DNA from: Pseudomonas marvdashtae
GTDB taxonomy: Bacteria > Pseudomonadota > Gammaproteobacteria > Pseudomonadales > Pseudomonadaceae
Direction: 5' to 3'
Assembly (NCBI RefSeq): GCF_014268655.2
Contig: NZ_JABWQX020000002.1
Location: forward strand, 248,001 to 312,000
Length of the DNA: 64,000 nucleotides
Made by a program: the position numbers and the translations under genes. Below the pieces are notes generated by a model. It searched no databases. It was not told the DNA's origin and saw nothing but the letters and a program-made list of their open reading frames with translations. Below are positions 10,252 through 18,381 of the stretch, piece by piece. Every line of letters begins with the position of its first letter. The first letter of the stretch is position 1.

Positions 10252-13200
10252 TGGACTGCGGGGTTGGCGACAGGCGTTTTGCGGGGCGTTGCTCAGCCTG
10301 TACCTGGCGGCCCCGGTCTACGGCTTCACGCCTTCGGAGTCGCCGTTGCTGAGCGCGGCGGCGGTGACGCCCAACGTGATGCTGCTGATTGATGATTCGG
10401 GGAGTATGAACAACATTATCTGGGCGGCGGGGTTTGATCCGGCGGCGGCGCAACCACCTGTCTACGTATGCACTGACGATAGAAGCTGTAGCAGCAGCAA
10501 TAGGGTATTGCTTGCGGCAAACGACGGGAACGTCTTGCTTGCGAGCCTGTTCCGTGGCGGCTGTTCAAATGGCTGGTACGGCTTCTACCGATCTGGCTTT
10601 GGCCAGGTATGCCTGCGGTTACCCGATCCGGTCGGGGGAGAGAACACCCGGTACACCGCAAAATATTTATCCTATCTCATGACCCAGGCCAACGGCTCAA
10701 GCCGCGATTTCACCACCGGCTCAATCCCCACCGATTACCGAATCAACGTGGCTCGGGATGTTTCGGCTGACCTGGTAGCCAATAACCGCGCCCTGCGCAT
10801 CGGCCTCGCCACGTTCAACCCGCCCAACAGCAGTAACTCCGGCCCAGGTGGTTACATCGCTCGGGCCATCACTGACCTGTCACCGGTCAGCGGCAACGTC
10901 ACCCAGACCCAAGCCAATACCAACTACAGCGCCCTGATCAACGCCATCAACGGCTTGGGCGCCGTCGCCAACACGCCGTTGGCCGAGAGCTACTACGAAG
11001 TCACCCGCTATTTTCGCGGCATGGCGCCGTACTACAACGGCACACCCAGCACCTACACCAGCCCGATCCAATACCGGTGCCAGAAAAATTTCGGCGTGGT
11101 AATCACCGATGGCCTGCCCACCTTCGACCGAACCTTCCCCACCAATGACCCGCTGGGGGGAAACCGTCTGCCTAATTGGGATGGCATCAGTACCAACGAT
11201 GGTGCCAGTCCCGTTGGCGATGCGGAGGGCGACACGCTTTACCTGGACGACATCGCCAAGTTCGCCTTCGACATCGACATGCGCACCACCGGCACTGACG
11301 TCACGGGGAAAAGCTGGGACGGCGCTGAGTTTCGCCGACAGTACCTCAATACCTACACCGTAGGTTTTGCCGTCACCAACCAGATGCTTTCCGACGCTGC
11401 CCGCTACGGTGCAGGCAGGTATTATCCGGCGACCGACAGCGAAGGCCTGAACTCAGCCCTGTCATCGGCCCTCAGCGACATCACCTCCAAGGCCGGCTCC
11501 GGGGGCGGCGGCACCAGCAATGGCGCCACGCTGTCCAGCACCTCCAGTTACTACCAGACGACGTACGATCCCAAGGACTGGCGCGGCACCATCAAGGCGT
11601 TCGGTTTCACCTCGACCGGAACGGTCAACACGGCGGCGTTGCAATGGACTACCGATACCGCCATCGTGCCCGGCGCCACGGCGCCGATCTATCAGTCCTG
11701 GAACACCGCGACCAACGTGCCGGTGACCCTGGCCTACGGCAACTTTTCACCGGCCCAGCAAACCAGCCTGAGCCAGGGTTTGCCCACGGGGATTACTGGC
11801 ATCGATCTGGTGCAGTGGAGCAAGGGCGTCAACAAGACCGGGCTGAAGGTGCGCAGCGTCTTGCTCGGGGACATCATCAACTCGCCGCTGGCCCTGGCTT
11901 CGCCCAACGACCAGACTGCCTCGGACCTGTTGAACGACACCAGCTACAGCACGTACCTGACCACCAAGGCGGCGAACATGAGCAGCAGCCTTTTGGTGAA
12001 TGGCAATGACGGTTTTTTCAGCGTTATCAACAGCACGAATGGCACCCGGCGCTACGCCTATATGCCATCGAGCGTGCTGCCCTCGTTGCAGCTCATCGCC
12101 GATCCCAACTACATCAACGGAGTGAGCCACAAGTTCTTGGTGGACGGGCAGGTCGGCGTATTTGACGCGCAAATGGGCAGCGCCTGGAAAACCCTTGCCT
12201 TGGGTGGCACCGGGGCGGGTGGCCGGGCGTTTTATGCGGTGCAATTGTTCGACGCATCGGCCGGTAACGCGATCCGCGCGCTGTGGGAAATCAGCGCGCC
12301 GACGGTCGCCAACACAGCCCATGCCTTCAATGATCTCGGCTACGCCTACGCGCGCCCCGAAGTCGCGCGGCTGTCGGACGGTCGCTGGGCGGCGTTCATT
12401 TCCAATGGCTACGGCAGCAACACCGGCGTGGCGGCGTTGTACGTGGTGGACATTCGCGACGGCTCGCTGATTCGCAAGATCGTCATCAACAGCAGCGAGA
12501 CCGATAACGGCCTCTCGTCGGTCAAGCTGCGGGTCAACTCGCAGAACGTGGTGCAAGCGGCCTATGGCGGGGACCTGAAAGGGCGGATGTGGAAATTCGA
12601 CCTCAGCGGCGCGTCTCCCAACACTTGGGGGCTGGCGTTTGCCGGTCAGCCATTGTTCACCGCCCCAGGCGGAGCAACCCAGCCGATCACCGCCCAGCCC
12701 CTGCTGGCGGAAAATCCCCAAGGCGGCATCCAGGTGTTTTTCGGCACTGGCAAGTTCAACGAATCGGTGGACAAGCTCAACAAGGACTTGCAGGGGTTCT
12801 ATTCAATCTGGGACGCCACGGGCGGCGCCGGACAAATCACCGTGTCGAGCCTGCAGGCGCAATCGATCACCGGCATTTTTTCAGGCGCCACGGGGCAATT
12901 CGTGACCACCAGCCAGAACGACGTGGCTTATCCCGCGAAGAAGGGCTGGTATTTGCCGCTGATCTACAATAATGCGCTGACCGGCGAGAGGGTGATCAAT
13001 CCAGCCAACCTGGTGCTCGGGCGCGTTGTCTTCACCACCGCCGCCGTGGACACCACCGACCCTTGCGCCAGCTTCGGTACGGGCAAACTCATCGAAGTGG
13101 ATGCGTTCAACGGTAAGATGCTCAACTATGCGGTACTCGATACCAACAACGATGGCGCGCTCAACAGTCTCGACACGGTCTCCGCCGGCGTGGTGTTCAC

Positions 13201-13345
13201 GGGCGGTATCCCAACCCTGAGCGCCGTCGTCAATGCCAACGGGGCCACTAACATGATCGTGAACGACTCCGGCGGCGGTATCACCGACCTGTTGGGCAAA
13301 TCCGTGGGCGGCAGTCGCCGTATCATGTGGCGGCAAATACAGTGA
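10238..13345 (+). CDS. pilY1: PilY1 pilus tip adhesin
   Basis: A 1035-residue secreted protein with a signal peptide (about 28 residues). It has an N-terminal von Willebrand A domain whose metal-ion site DDSGS lies at residues 52-56, followed by the C-terminal PilY1 beta-propeller (about 600-1035). PilY1 sits at the pilus tip, mediates adhesion and surface sensing, and is needed for pilus extension. The ATG at 10238 lies inside pilX; earlier in-frame starts lack a signal peptide. The segment before AYGGDLKGRMWKFD (about 775-788) lacks an obvious DxDxDG calcium loop. A dockerin-like loop DTNNDGALNSLD lies at 968-979. It is shorter than the P. aeruginosa protein. Confidence 0.9.
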   Translation: MRSINGLRGWRQAFCGALLSLYLAAPVYGFTPSESPLLSAAAVTPNVMLLIDDSGSMNNIIWAAGFDPAAAQPPVYVCTDDRSCSSSNRVLLAANDGNVLLASLFRGGCSNGWYGFYRSGFGQVCLRLPDPVGGENTRYTAKYLSYLMTQANGSSRDFTTGSIPTDYRINVARDVSADLVANNRALRIGLATFNPPNSSNSGPGGYIARAITDLSPVSGNVTQTQANTNYSALINAINGLGAVANTPLAESYYEVTRYFRGMAPYYNGTPSTYTSPIQYRCQKNFGVVITDGLPTFDRTFPTNDPLGGNRLPNWDGISTNDGASPVGDAEGDTLYLDDIAKFAFDIDMRTTGTDVTGKSWDGAEFRRQYLNTYTVGFAVTNQMLSDAARYGAGRYYPATDSEGLNSALSSALSDITSKAGSGGGGTSNGATLSSTSSYYQTTYDPKDWRGTIKAFGFTSTGTVNTAALQWTTDTAIVPGATAPIYQSWNTATNVPVTLAYGNFSPAQQTSLSQGLPTGITGIDLVQWSKGVNKTGLKVRSVLLGDIINSPLALASPNDQTASDLLNDTSYSTYLTTKAANMSSSLLVNGNDGFFSVINSTNGTRRYAYMPSSVLPSLQLIADPNYINGVSHKFLVDGQVGVFDAQMGSAWKTLALGGTGAGGRAFYAVQLFDASAGNAIRALWEISAPTVANTAHAFNDLGYAYARPEVARLSDGRWAAFISNGYGSNTGVAALYVVDIRDGSLIRKIVINSSETDNGLSSVKLRVNSQNVVQAAYGGDLKGRMWKFDLSGASPNTWGLAFAGQPLFTAPGGATQPITAQPLLAENPQGGIQVFFGTGKFNESVDKLNKDLQGFYSIWDATGGAGQITVSSLQAQSITGIFSGATGQFVTTSQNDVAYPAKKGWYLPLIYNNALTGERVINPANLVLGRVVFTTAAVDTTDPCASFGTGKLIEVDAFNGKMLNYAVLDTNNDGALNSLDTVSAGVVFTGGIPTLSAVVNANGATNMIVNDSGGGITDLLGKSVGGSRRIMWRQIQ

Positions 13346-13355
13346 GAGGTTAGGC

Positions 13356-13757
13356 ATGCGTAGATCCAACCGGGGTTTCACCTTGATCGAAATCATGATC
13401 GTGATCGCGATCGTCGGTATCGTGATCACCATCGGCTATCCGAGCCTGAGCGAATACATGAAGAAAGGCCGGCGTACCGAGATTGCCGGGCTCTTGTCGG
13501 AGCAGGCGCAGATCCTCGAGCGTCACTACTCGAAGGCCAACGTCTACACCAATGCAACTGGCCTGAGCGGCGGCAACGACTTCTATAACATCGATAGGGC
13601 GCTGGAGGACCAGCGCTTTACCCTGACGGCCGTGCGCAAGAGTGGCTCGTCCATGGCGACCGACAAGTGTGGTGATTTCACGATTGATAACACGGGCAAG
13701 CGGGGCAATCCCAACTCCGCTGCCGGCGTGACCCCCAAGGATTGCTGGGGGCGCTGA
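13356..13757 (+). CDS. pilE: Type IV minor pilin PilE
   Basis: A 133-residue prepilin with leader MRRSNRG, G/F cleavage and helix FTLIEIMIVIAIVGIVITIG with Glu5. Cysteines in DKCGDF and at the end (KDCWGR) probably close the D-loop. It follows pilY1 after 10 bases, leaving no space for the small pilY2 gene found here in P. aeruginosa. It ends the operon. Confidence 0.85.
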   Translation: MRRSNRGFTLIEIMIVIAIVGIVITIGYPSLSEYMKKGRRTEIAGLLSEQAQILERHYSKANVYTNATGLSGGNDFYNIDRALEDQRFTLTAVRKSGSSMATDKCGDFTIDNTGKRGNPNSAAGVTPKDCWGR

Positions 13758-13812
13758 GTTTTCTTTTTCGGGGCGCAGTCTTGCGTCTCTGTCTTGAGAG
13801 TCGAAACAGAAC

Positions 13813-14913
13813 ATGACCAGGCAACAGCAAGTGGTGATTGTCGGCGGCGGAGTCATCGGCCTGCTGACCGCATTCAATCTCGCCTCGGAAGGGCAGCGCG
13901 TCGTGCTGCTGGATCGCTCCGGCGTCGGGCAGGAGTCGTCCTGGGCCGGTGGCGGTATCGTTTCGCCGTTGTATCCGTGGCGCTATAGCCCGGCGGTCAC
14001 CGCGTTGGCCCATTGGTCGCAGGATTTTTATCCACAGCTGGGCGAGCGTTTGTTCGCCGCGACCGGGATCGACCCGCAAGTGCACGTCACCGGCCTGTAT
14101 TGGCTGGACCTGGATGATCAAGACGAAGCACTGGCCTGGGCCGAGCGGGAAGGGCGTCCGCTGCGGGCTGTGGATATCAGCGCGGTGCATGACGCTGTAC
14201 CGGTGCTCGGTTCGGGGTTTTCCCGGGCCATCTATATGGCCGATGTGGCTAACGTGCGCAATCCTCGGCTGGTCAAGTCCCTCAAGGCTGCCTTGCTGGC
14301 GATGCCAAACGTCACGCTTCACGAGCATTGCGAAGTCAGCGGTTTTATCCGTGACGGTGGGCGTGTCGTCGGCGTTGAGAGTTCAGCGGGGGAGGTTCGC
14401 GGTGATCAAGTGGTACTGGCCGCCGGCGCCTGGAGCGGCGAGTTGCTTGGGACATTGGGGCTGAAGTTGCCGGTTGAGCCGGTGAAGGGCCAGATGATTC
14501 TGTACAAGTGCGCTGAGGATTTTCTGTCGAGCATGGTCCTGGCCAGGGGGCGTTACGCAATTCCCCGTCGTGACGGGCACATTCTGATTGGCAGTACGCT
14601 GGAGCGTGAAGGCTTCGACAAAACGCCGACCGATGCGGCGCTGGAGAGTCTCAAGGCTTCGGCGGTGGCGCTGGTTCCGGCGCTGGCCGATGCCGAGGTG
14701 GTGGGGCATTGGGCCGGGTTGCGGCCGGGGTCGCCGGAAGGTATTCCCTTTATCGGCGAGGTGCCTGGGTTCGAGGGTTTGTGGTTGAACTGCGGGCATT
14801 ATCGCAATGGGCTGGTGCTGGCGCCGGCTTCGTGTCGGTTGTTTGTCGATCTGATGTTGGGGCGTGAGGCGGTGATTGATCCGCGACCTTATGCGCCTGC
14901 TGGGCGGTTGTAA
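13813..14913 (+). CDS. thiO: Glycine oxidase ThiO
   Basis: A 366-residue FAD-dependent oxidase of the DAO family. The N-terminal Rossmann motif is VVIVGGGVIGLLTA (residues 7-20), and the C-terminal substrate/FAD region includes WAGLRPGSPEGIPFIG and NCGHYRNGLVLAP. Glycine oxidases supply dehydroglycine for the thiazole of thiamine. Position next to the pil operon matches PA4548 in P. aeruginosa. Only 36 bases follow before the repeat island begins. Other DAO-family amino-acid oxidases cannot be excluded from sequence alone. Confidence 0.82.
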   Translation: MTRQQQVVIVGGGVIGLLTAFNLASEGQRVVLLDRSGVGQESSWAGGGIVSPLYPWRYSPAVTALAHWSQDFYPQLGERLFAATGIDPQVHVTGLYWLDLDDQDEALAWAEREGRPLRAVDISAVHDAVPVLGSGFSRAIYMADVANVRNPRLVKSLKAALLAMPNVTLHEHCEVSGFIRDGGRVVGVESSAGEVRGDQVVLAAGAWSGELLGTLGLKLPVEPVKGQMILYKCAEDFLSSMVLARGRYAIPRRDGHILIGSTLEREGFDKTPTDAALESLKASAVALVPALADAEVVGHWAGLRPGSPEGIPFIGEVPGFEGLWLNCGHYRNGLVLAPASCRLFVDLMLGREAVIDPRPYAPAGRL

Positions 14914-14949
14914 GGTTTGGCTCTGTATCGAGCTTGTTATCGCGTACAT

Positions 14950-15038
14950 ATCCGTTGCTGCGGTAACGGCTGCTTATGGTTCCGCCCTTACGGCGTCTCA
15001 CTTTTGAGAAGCGCAAAAGTAAGCAAAACGCTTTTGCC
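14950..15038. repeat. Outer left arm of the disrupted palindromic element
   Basis: This 89-base segment begins ATCCGTTGCTGCGGTAACGG and runs through GGTTCCGCCCTTACGGCG to CGCTTTTGCC. It is repeated in inverted orientation at 19696-19773 with few differences. The last four bases (TGCC) are the target duplicated by IS481 copy 1. It was originally continuous with 16346-16578. Confidence 0.85.
15035..15038. repeat. Target-site duplication TGCC, left
   Basis: TGCC here and at 16342-16345 directly flank IS481 copy 1. Removing the element and one TGCC restores a continuous arm sequence that matches the other arm. Confidence 0.8.
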
Positions 15039-16341
15039 GGTATGACTCACCCACATGGGTTACAAATCAGTTCAAGCACATAGGTAACAGTTATTAACTG
15101 GCATGGTCGATTTCGCGAGGATCTGACCATGCCCTGGAAAGAGCTGAAACCTATGGACCTCAAAGTGATGTTCATCGCGGCGTATCTGTCTGAAGAACAC
15201 AGCTTTAGCCAGCTGTGTCAGGACTATCAGATCAGCCGAAAGACTGGCTATAAGTGGGTCGAACGCTATCAGTTAGAGGGGCCCAGTGGGCTCGATGAGC
15301 GTAGTCGGCGCCGGCACAACCAGACCTATGTGGTGCCGCTGGTTGTGAGGCAGGCAATCATTGAGTTTCGCTCTACTGGCGAAACGGTTCCGGGTCCTAA
15401 AAAGATTCAGAACGATCTGATGAAACGCTTTCCTGGGCAGGATCCGCCTTCGAAAACGACCATCTACAACATCCTTAAGGCAGCGGACCTGATCACGTCT
15501 CGACCGTTGCGCCAGCGTGTCGCTGTCTATCCCAAGCCTTTGCGTAAGGCAGAATCGCCTAATCAACTCTTCAGCGCAGATTACAAAGGCCAATTTCTCA
15601 CCGGAGCGGGTGTCTGGTGTTATCCGCTGACGATCATGGACCATGCCAGTCGCTTCTTGCTTGCCTGCGAGAGCATGGCTAACACCAATCTCAAGGAGAC
15701 CCAGCAAACCTTCGAGCACGTCTTTCGGGAGTATGGGATGCCTGAGCGCATCCGAACCGATAATGGCGTGCCGTTTGCGAGCACAGGGCGTGCGGGGTTG
15801 TCGCAGTTATCCATCTGGTGGCTACGCCTTGGGATTATTCCTGAGCGAATTGAGCCCGGTCGACCAGATCAAAATGGACGTCATGAGCGTATGCACCGGA
15901 CATTGAAGAGTACGTTTCCCAAACCGCCGGCCATTGCCTGGGAGGCTCAGCAAAAACACTTTGATCGATTTATGCAGCACTACAATCATGAACGGGGACA
16001 CGAAGCACTCGGCCAGAAAACCCCGGCGTCCTGCTATACCCCCTCAACCCGAGTTTACCCGGAGAAACTACCGGAAATGGGGTATGCGAGCCATGTTGAG
16101 TGTTACCTGGCCGATGGTAGCGGAATCATTAATCGAGATGGTCTGCGGATATATGTGGGGAACCTGCTCAGGCATCAAACCATTGGAATGGAGATGATCA
16201 AAGACGGGGTATGGAATGTTATCTTCGGTCCGGTGATCCTAGGTCACGTCAATGCCCGGGACGCAAAAAACGGCTATGTTTCAATCAAAGTGTCACCTAT
16301 GTGAATGCACTTTTTTGTAACCCATGTGGTTGTTCCGTACA
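15039..16341 (+). mobile_element. IS481-family element, copy 1
   Basis: A complete 1303-base insertion sequence. Ends were fixed by comparing the two copies: left end GGTATGACTCACCCACATGG, right end (reverse complement) TGTACGGAACAACCACATGG. Both ends share the subterminal block CCACATGGGTTACAAA and, further in, CACATAGGT. A 4-base duplication (TGCC) flanks it. The transposase starts 90 bases from the left end and stops 37 bases from the right end, the same spacing as copy 2. Confidence 0.9.
15129..16304 (+). CDS. IS481-family DDE transposase, copy 1
   Basis: A 391-residue transposase with an N-terminal helix-turn-helix segment (FSQLCQDYQISRKTGYKWV, about residues 26-44) and a C-terminal integrase core. 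The DDE residues lie in SADYKGQF, RTDNGVPF and DQNGRHERMHR. The reading frame is intact and the protein is identical to copy 2 at 18419-19594. It is expected to cut and join the element's CCACATGGG-containing ends. Confidence 0.92.
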   Translation: MPWKELKPMDLKVMFIAAYLSEEHSFSQLCQDYQISRKTGYKWVERYQLEGPSGLDERSRRRHNQTYVVPLVVRQAIIEFRSTGETVPGPKKIQNDLMKRFPGQDPPSKTTIYNILKAADLITSRPLRQRVAVYPKPLRKAESPNQLFSADYKGQFLTGAGVWCYPLTIMDHASRFLLACESMANTNLKETQQTFEHVFREYGMPERIRTDNGVPFASTGRAGLSQLSIWWLRLGIIPERIEPGRPDQNGRHERMHRTLKSTFPKPPAIAWEAQQKHFDRFMQHYNHERGHEALGQKTPASCYTPSTRVYPEKLPEMGYASHVECYLADGSGIINRDGLRIYVGNLLRHQTIGMEMIKDGVWNVIFGPVILGHVNARDAKNGYVSIKVSPM

Positions 16342-16345
16342 TGCC
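16342..16345. repeat. Target-site duplication TGCC, right
   Basis: Right-hand partner of TGCC at 15035-15038, immediately outside IS481 copy 1. Confidence 0.8.
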
Positions 16346-16578
16346 CACCACTTGGCACCTCGCCTAGGCTCGGTGTGCCTGAACTAAGGCATTGCTCCGT
16401 GGGCCCGCCGCGAAGGGCCATCCATGGCCCAGCGCGGCTAACCCGGCATCCATGCCGGGTTGCCCACTGCGCAACACCTTAGTTCAGCCAGCGTGGTTAA
16501 CGGGGCGCCGAGATCAACGTCCGCCGCGAGGCGGCCTGATAGCCGACCTGGTTTTGGTTGGGATTGCGTTTCTCCTGT
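16346..16578. repeat. Inner left arm: structured repeat
   Basis: These 233 bases match, in inverted orientation, 16811-17053. The sequence can fold into a branched structure. An outer stem joins TGAACTAAGGCATTG to CAACACCTTAGTTCA and a second joins GTGGG to CCCAC. These enclose two hairpins, GGGCCAT-CC-ATGGCCC and AACCCGGCAT-CC-ATGCCGGGTT. Short open frames across it are repeated in the other arm and look like by-products of the repeat, not genes. Confidence 0.8.
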
Positions 16579-16620
16579 GCGAGCCTGCTCGCAGCGGCAC
16601 TCAAGAAAAACGATACCCCC

Positions 16621-16751
16621 GTGGCGAGGGAGCTTGCTCCCGCTGGGCTGCGCAGCAGACCCAGGACCATTCAGCAAGGTGTATCTGGATAATCGCAGGG
16701 TGATTTTCTACGACTGCTTCGCAGCCGAGCGGGAGCAAGCTCCCTCGCCAC
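16621..16751. repeat. Central REPIN (paired REP sequences)
   Basis: Two inverted REP units, GTGGCGAGGGAGCTTGCTCC (from 16621) and its reverse complement (ending 16751), form a REP doublet at the centre of the palindromic element. The same REP core occurs at 46222-46333. REPINs are moved by RAYT transposases; none is encoded in this window. Confidence 0.85.
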
Positions 16752-16810
16752 GGTACTTTCGTCCCCCACGCCTGCTGGCCCACCGTCATCGCAAGCAAGC
16801 CCGCATTCAC

Positions 16811-17053
16811 AGAAGAAACGCGATCCCAACCAAAACCAGGTCGGCTATCAGGCCGCCTCGCGGCGGACGTTGATCTCGGCGCCCCGTTAACCACGATGGC
16901 CGCACGCAGGCATTGTGGAGTGGGTATCCCGGCATGGATGCCGGGATAGCCGCGCTGGGCCATGGATGGCCCTTCGCGGCGGGCCCACGGAGCAATGCCG
17001 GAGGGCGGGCACACCGAGCCTAAGCGAGGTGCCGAGTGGTGGGGCAAAAGCGT
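16811..17053. repeat. Inner right arm: structured repeat
   Basis: Inverted counterpart of 16346-16578. In the same orientation it keeps the GGGCCAT/ATGGCCC hairpin and changes the second hairpin from AACCCGGCAT/ATGCCGGGTT to ATCCCGGCAT/ATGCCGGGAT, a paired change that keeps the stem. Its outer stem is GGCATTG/CAATGCC. It ends GGGGCAAAAGCGT at the left boundary of the IS110-family element. Confidence 0.8.
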
Positions 17054-17129
17054 TAATGAGATGGTCAGCCCGGCGAGAACCTCAGGTCTAAACTTCTGAG
17101 GTTCTCCCTTTTCCTGAGGAGGCTTTCTC

Positions 17130-18146
17130 ATGAACAGCGTGACGCTTCTAGGCATCGACATTGGCAAAAACAGCTTCCACTTGCATGGCCAAGATGCACA
17201 AGGCCACATGGTTCTGCGCAAGAAGCTTAATCGCAGCCAGTTGCTACCGTGGCTAGCACAAATACCACCCTGCAAAGTCGCCATGGAATCCTGTGGCGGG
17301 TCACAGTTTCTGGCGAGAGAAATCACCAAGCTCGGCCATCAGGTCCAACTGATTGCGCCACAGCATGTAAAAGCTTACGTCACGGGCAACAAGAACGATT
17401 TCATTGATGCCGAAGCTATCTGCGAAGCCGCATCACGCCCCAGAACGCGCTCTGTGCAGGTCAAGTCGGTCGACCAGCAGGTATTGTCGACGGTGCATAA
17501 ATTGCGTAAATCACTGGTAAGTCGACGCACCGGCGTGATCAACCAGGTGCACGGGTTCTTATTGGAGTTTGGCGTTATCTTTCCCGCCGGCTATGCCGCG
17601 CTGGATCGGGTTCCTACATTGATGGAAGAACACAATCTACCTCTGCGCCTGAGGCAGGCTATTAATCGGATGCTTGATGACATTCGTCAATTGACCAGCG
17701 AAATCAAAGCGCTGGATACCGAGATCAAGCAGCAGGTAAACAGGAGTGACGCCGGCAAAAGATTACAGAGCGTCCCCGGCATCGGCCCCCTCATCGCTAG
17801 CGCGTTGGTGGCCGATGTCGGGGATGCTTCGATGTACAAATCGTCCCGAGACTTTTCGGCCTCCCTGGGGTTAGTGCCGCGGCAATACTCGACTGGGGGG
17901 CAAACCACGTTACTGGGTATTAGCAAGCGTGGGGATCGGTATTTGCGAACCTTGTTGATGCAGGGCGCCCAAACCCTGCTTTACCGAATCGATAAACGAA
18001 ACGATGCGCTCGGCGTCTGGGCTAGAAACCTTTTGGCCCGAAAACCAATCAACAAAGTTGCCTGTGCTCTGGCTAATAAAATGGCCAGGATCGTCTGGGC
18101 GCTGTTGACCAAAGGTGGCACCTACAACGGGCATTTCACTGCGTGA
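17130..18146 (+). CDS. IS110-family DEDD transposase
   Basis: A 338-residue RNA-guided-type recombinase of the IS110 family. The RuvC-like N-terminal domain shows the DEDD set: Asp in LGIDIGKNSF, Glu in VAMESCGG, and Asp residues in NKNDFIDAEAI. The C-terminal Transposase_20 domain has VPGIGPLIASAL and the conserved serine region RQYSTGGQ. A GAGG ribosome-binding site lies 8-15 bases before the ATG. The frame is intact although the right end of the element has been split by IS481 copy 2. Confidence 0.92.
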   Translation: MNSVTLLGIDIGKNSFHLHGQDAQGHMVLRKKLNRSQLLPWLAQIPPCKVAMESCGGSQFLAREITKLGHQVQLIAPQHVKAYVTGNKNDFIDAEAICEAASRPRTRSVQVKSVDQQVLSTVHKLRKSLVSRRTGVINQVHGFLLEFGVIFPAGYAALDRVPTLMEEHNLPLRLRQAINRMLDDIRQLTSEIKALDTEIKQQVNRSDAGKRLQSVPGIGPLIASALVADVGDASMYKSSRDFSASLGLVPRQYSTGGQTTLLGISKRGDRYLRTLLMQGAQTLLYRIDKRNDALGVWARNLLARKPINKVACALANKMARIVWALLTKGGTYNGHFTA

Positions 18147-18381
18147 TCCAGTTTTACCACCGGCTTTTGCGACGTCAGTAAGTGATGGCGATAAACGGCA
18201 AATATCCTGGCTGAGAACCTGATAAGCAAAGAAGCTTTCGAAGCTGAAGCGCTTTTAAGGACAGGCAGGAGCGAATACTCATCAAGGGCCGAGCGCGTAC
18301 CCGCGCTCACATGGAGCCCGGATACATTAGCGCAAGCCTGATTTACCGTTCATCGTGACTGAGTAGCAAAAGGTAGGCTGA
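18147..18381 (+). ncRNA. Candidate target-guide RNA region of the IS110-family element
   Basis: This is the 3' non-coding end of the element. TAAGCAAA (18223-18230) and CGCTTTT (18250-18256) flank a hairpin AGCTT-TCG-AAGCT (18233-18245). The first is the exact complement of the eight target bases to the right of the insertion point (TTTGCTTA). The second complements AAAAGCG, one base left of it. Guide RNAs of IS110/IS1111 elements carry such target-matching tracts in an internal loop. RNA ends are not resolvable from sequence. Confidence 0.5.

Noticed and set aside
16392..16995. Several short ORFs in the repeat arms that would encode near-identical peptides
   Set aside because: They occur in mirrored copies because the DNA is an inverted repeat; none has a ribosome-binding site or a recognisable domain.
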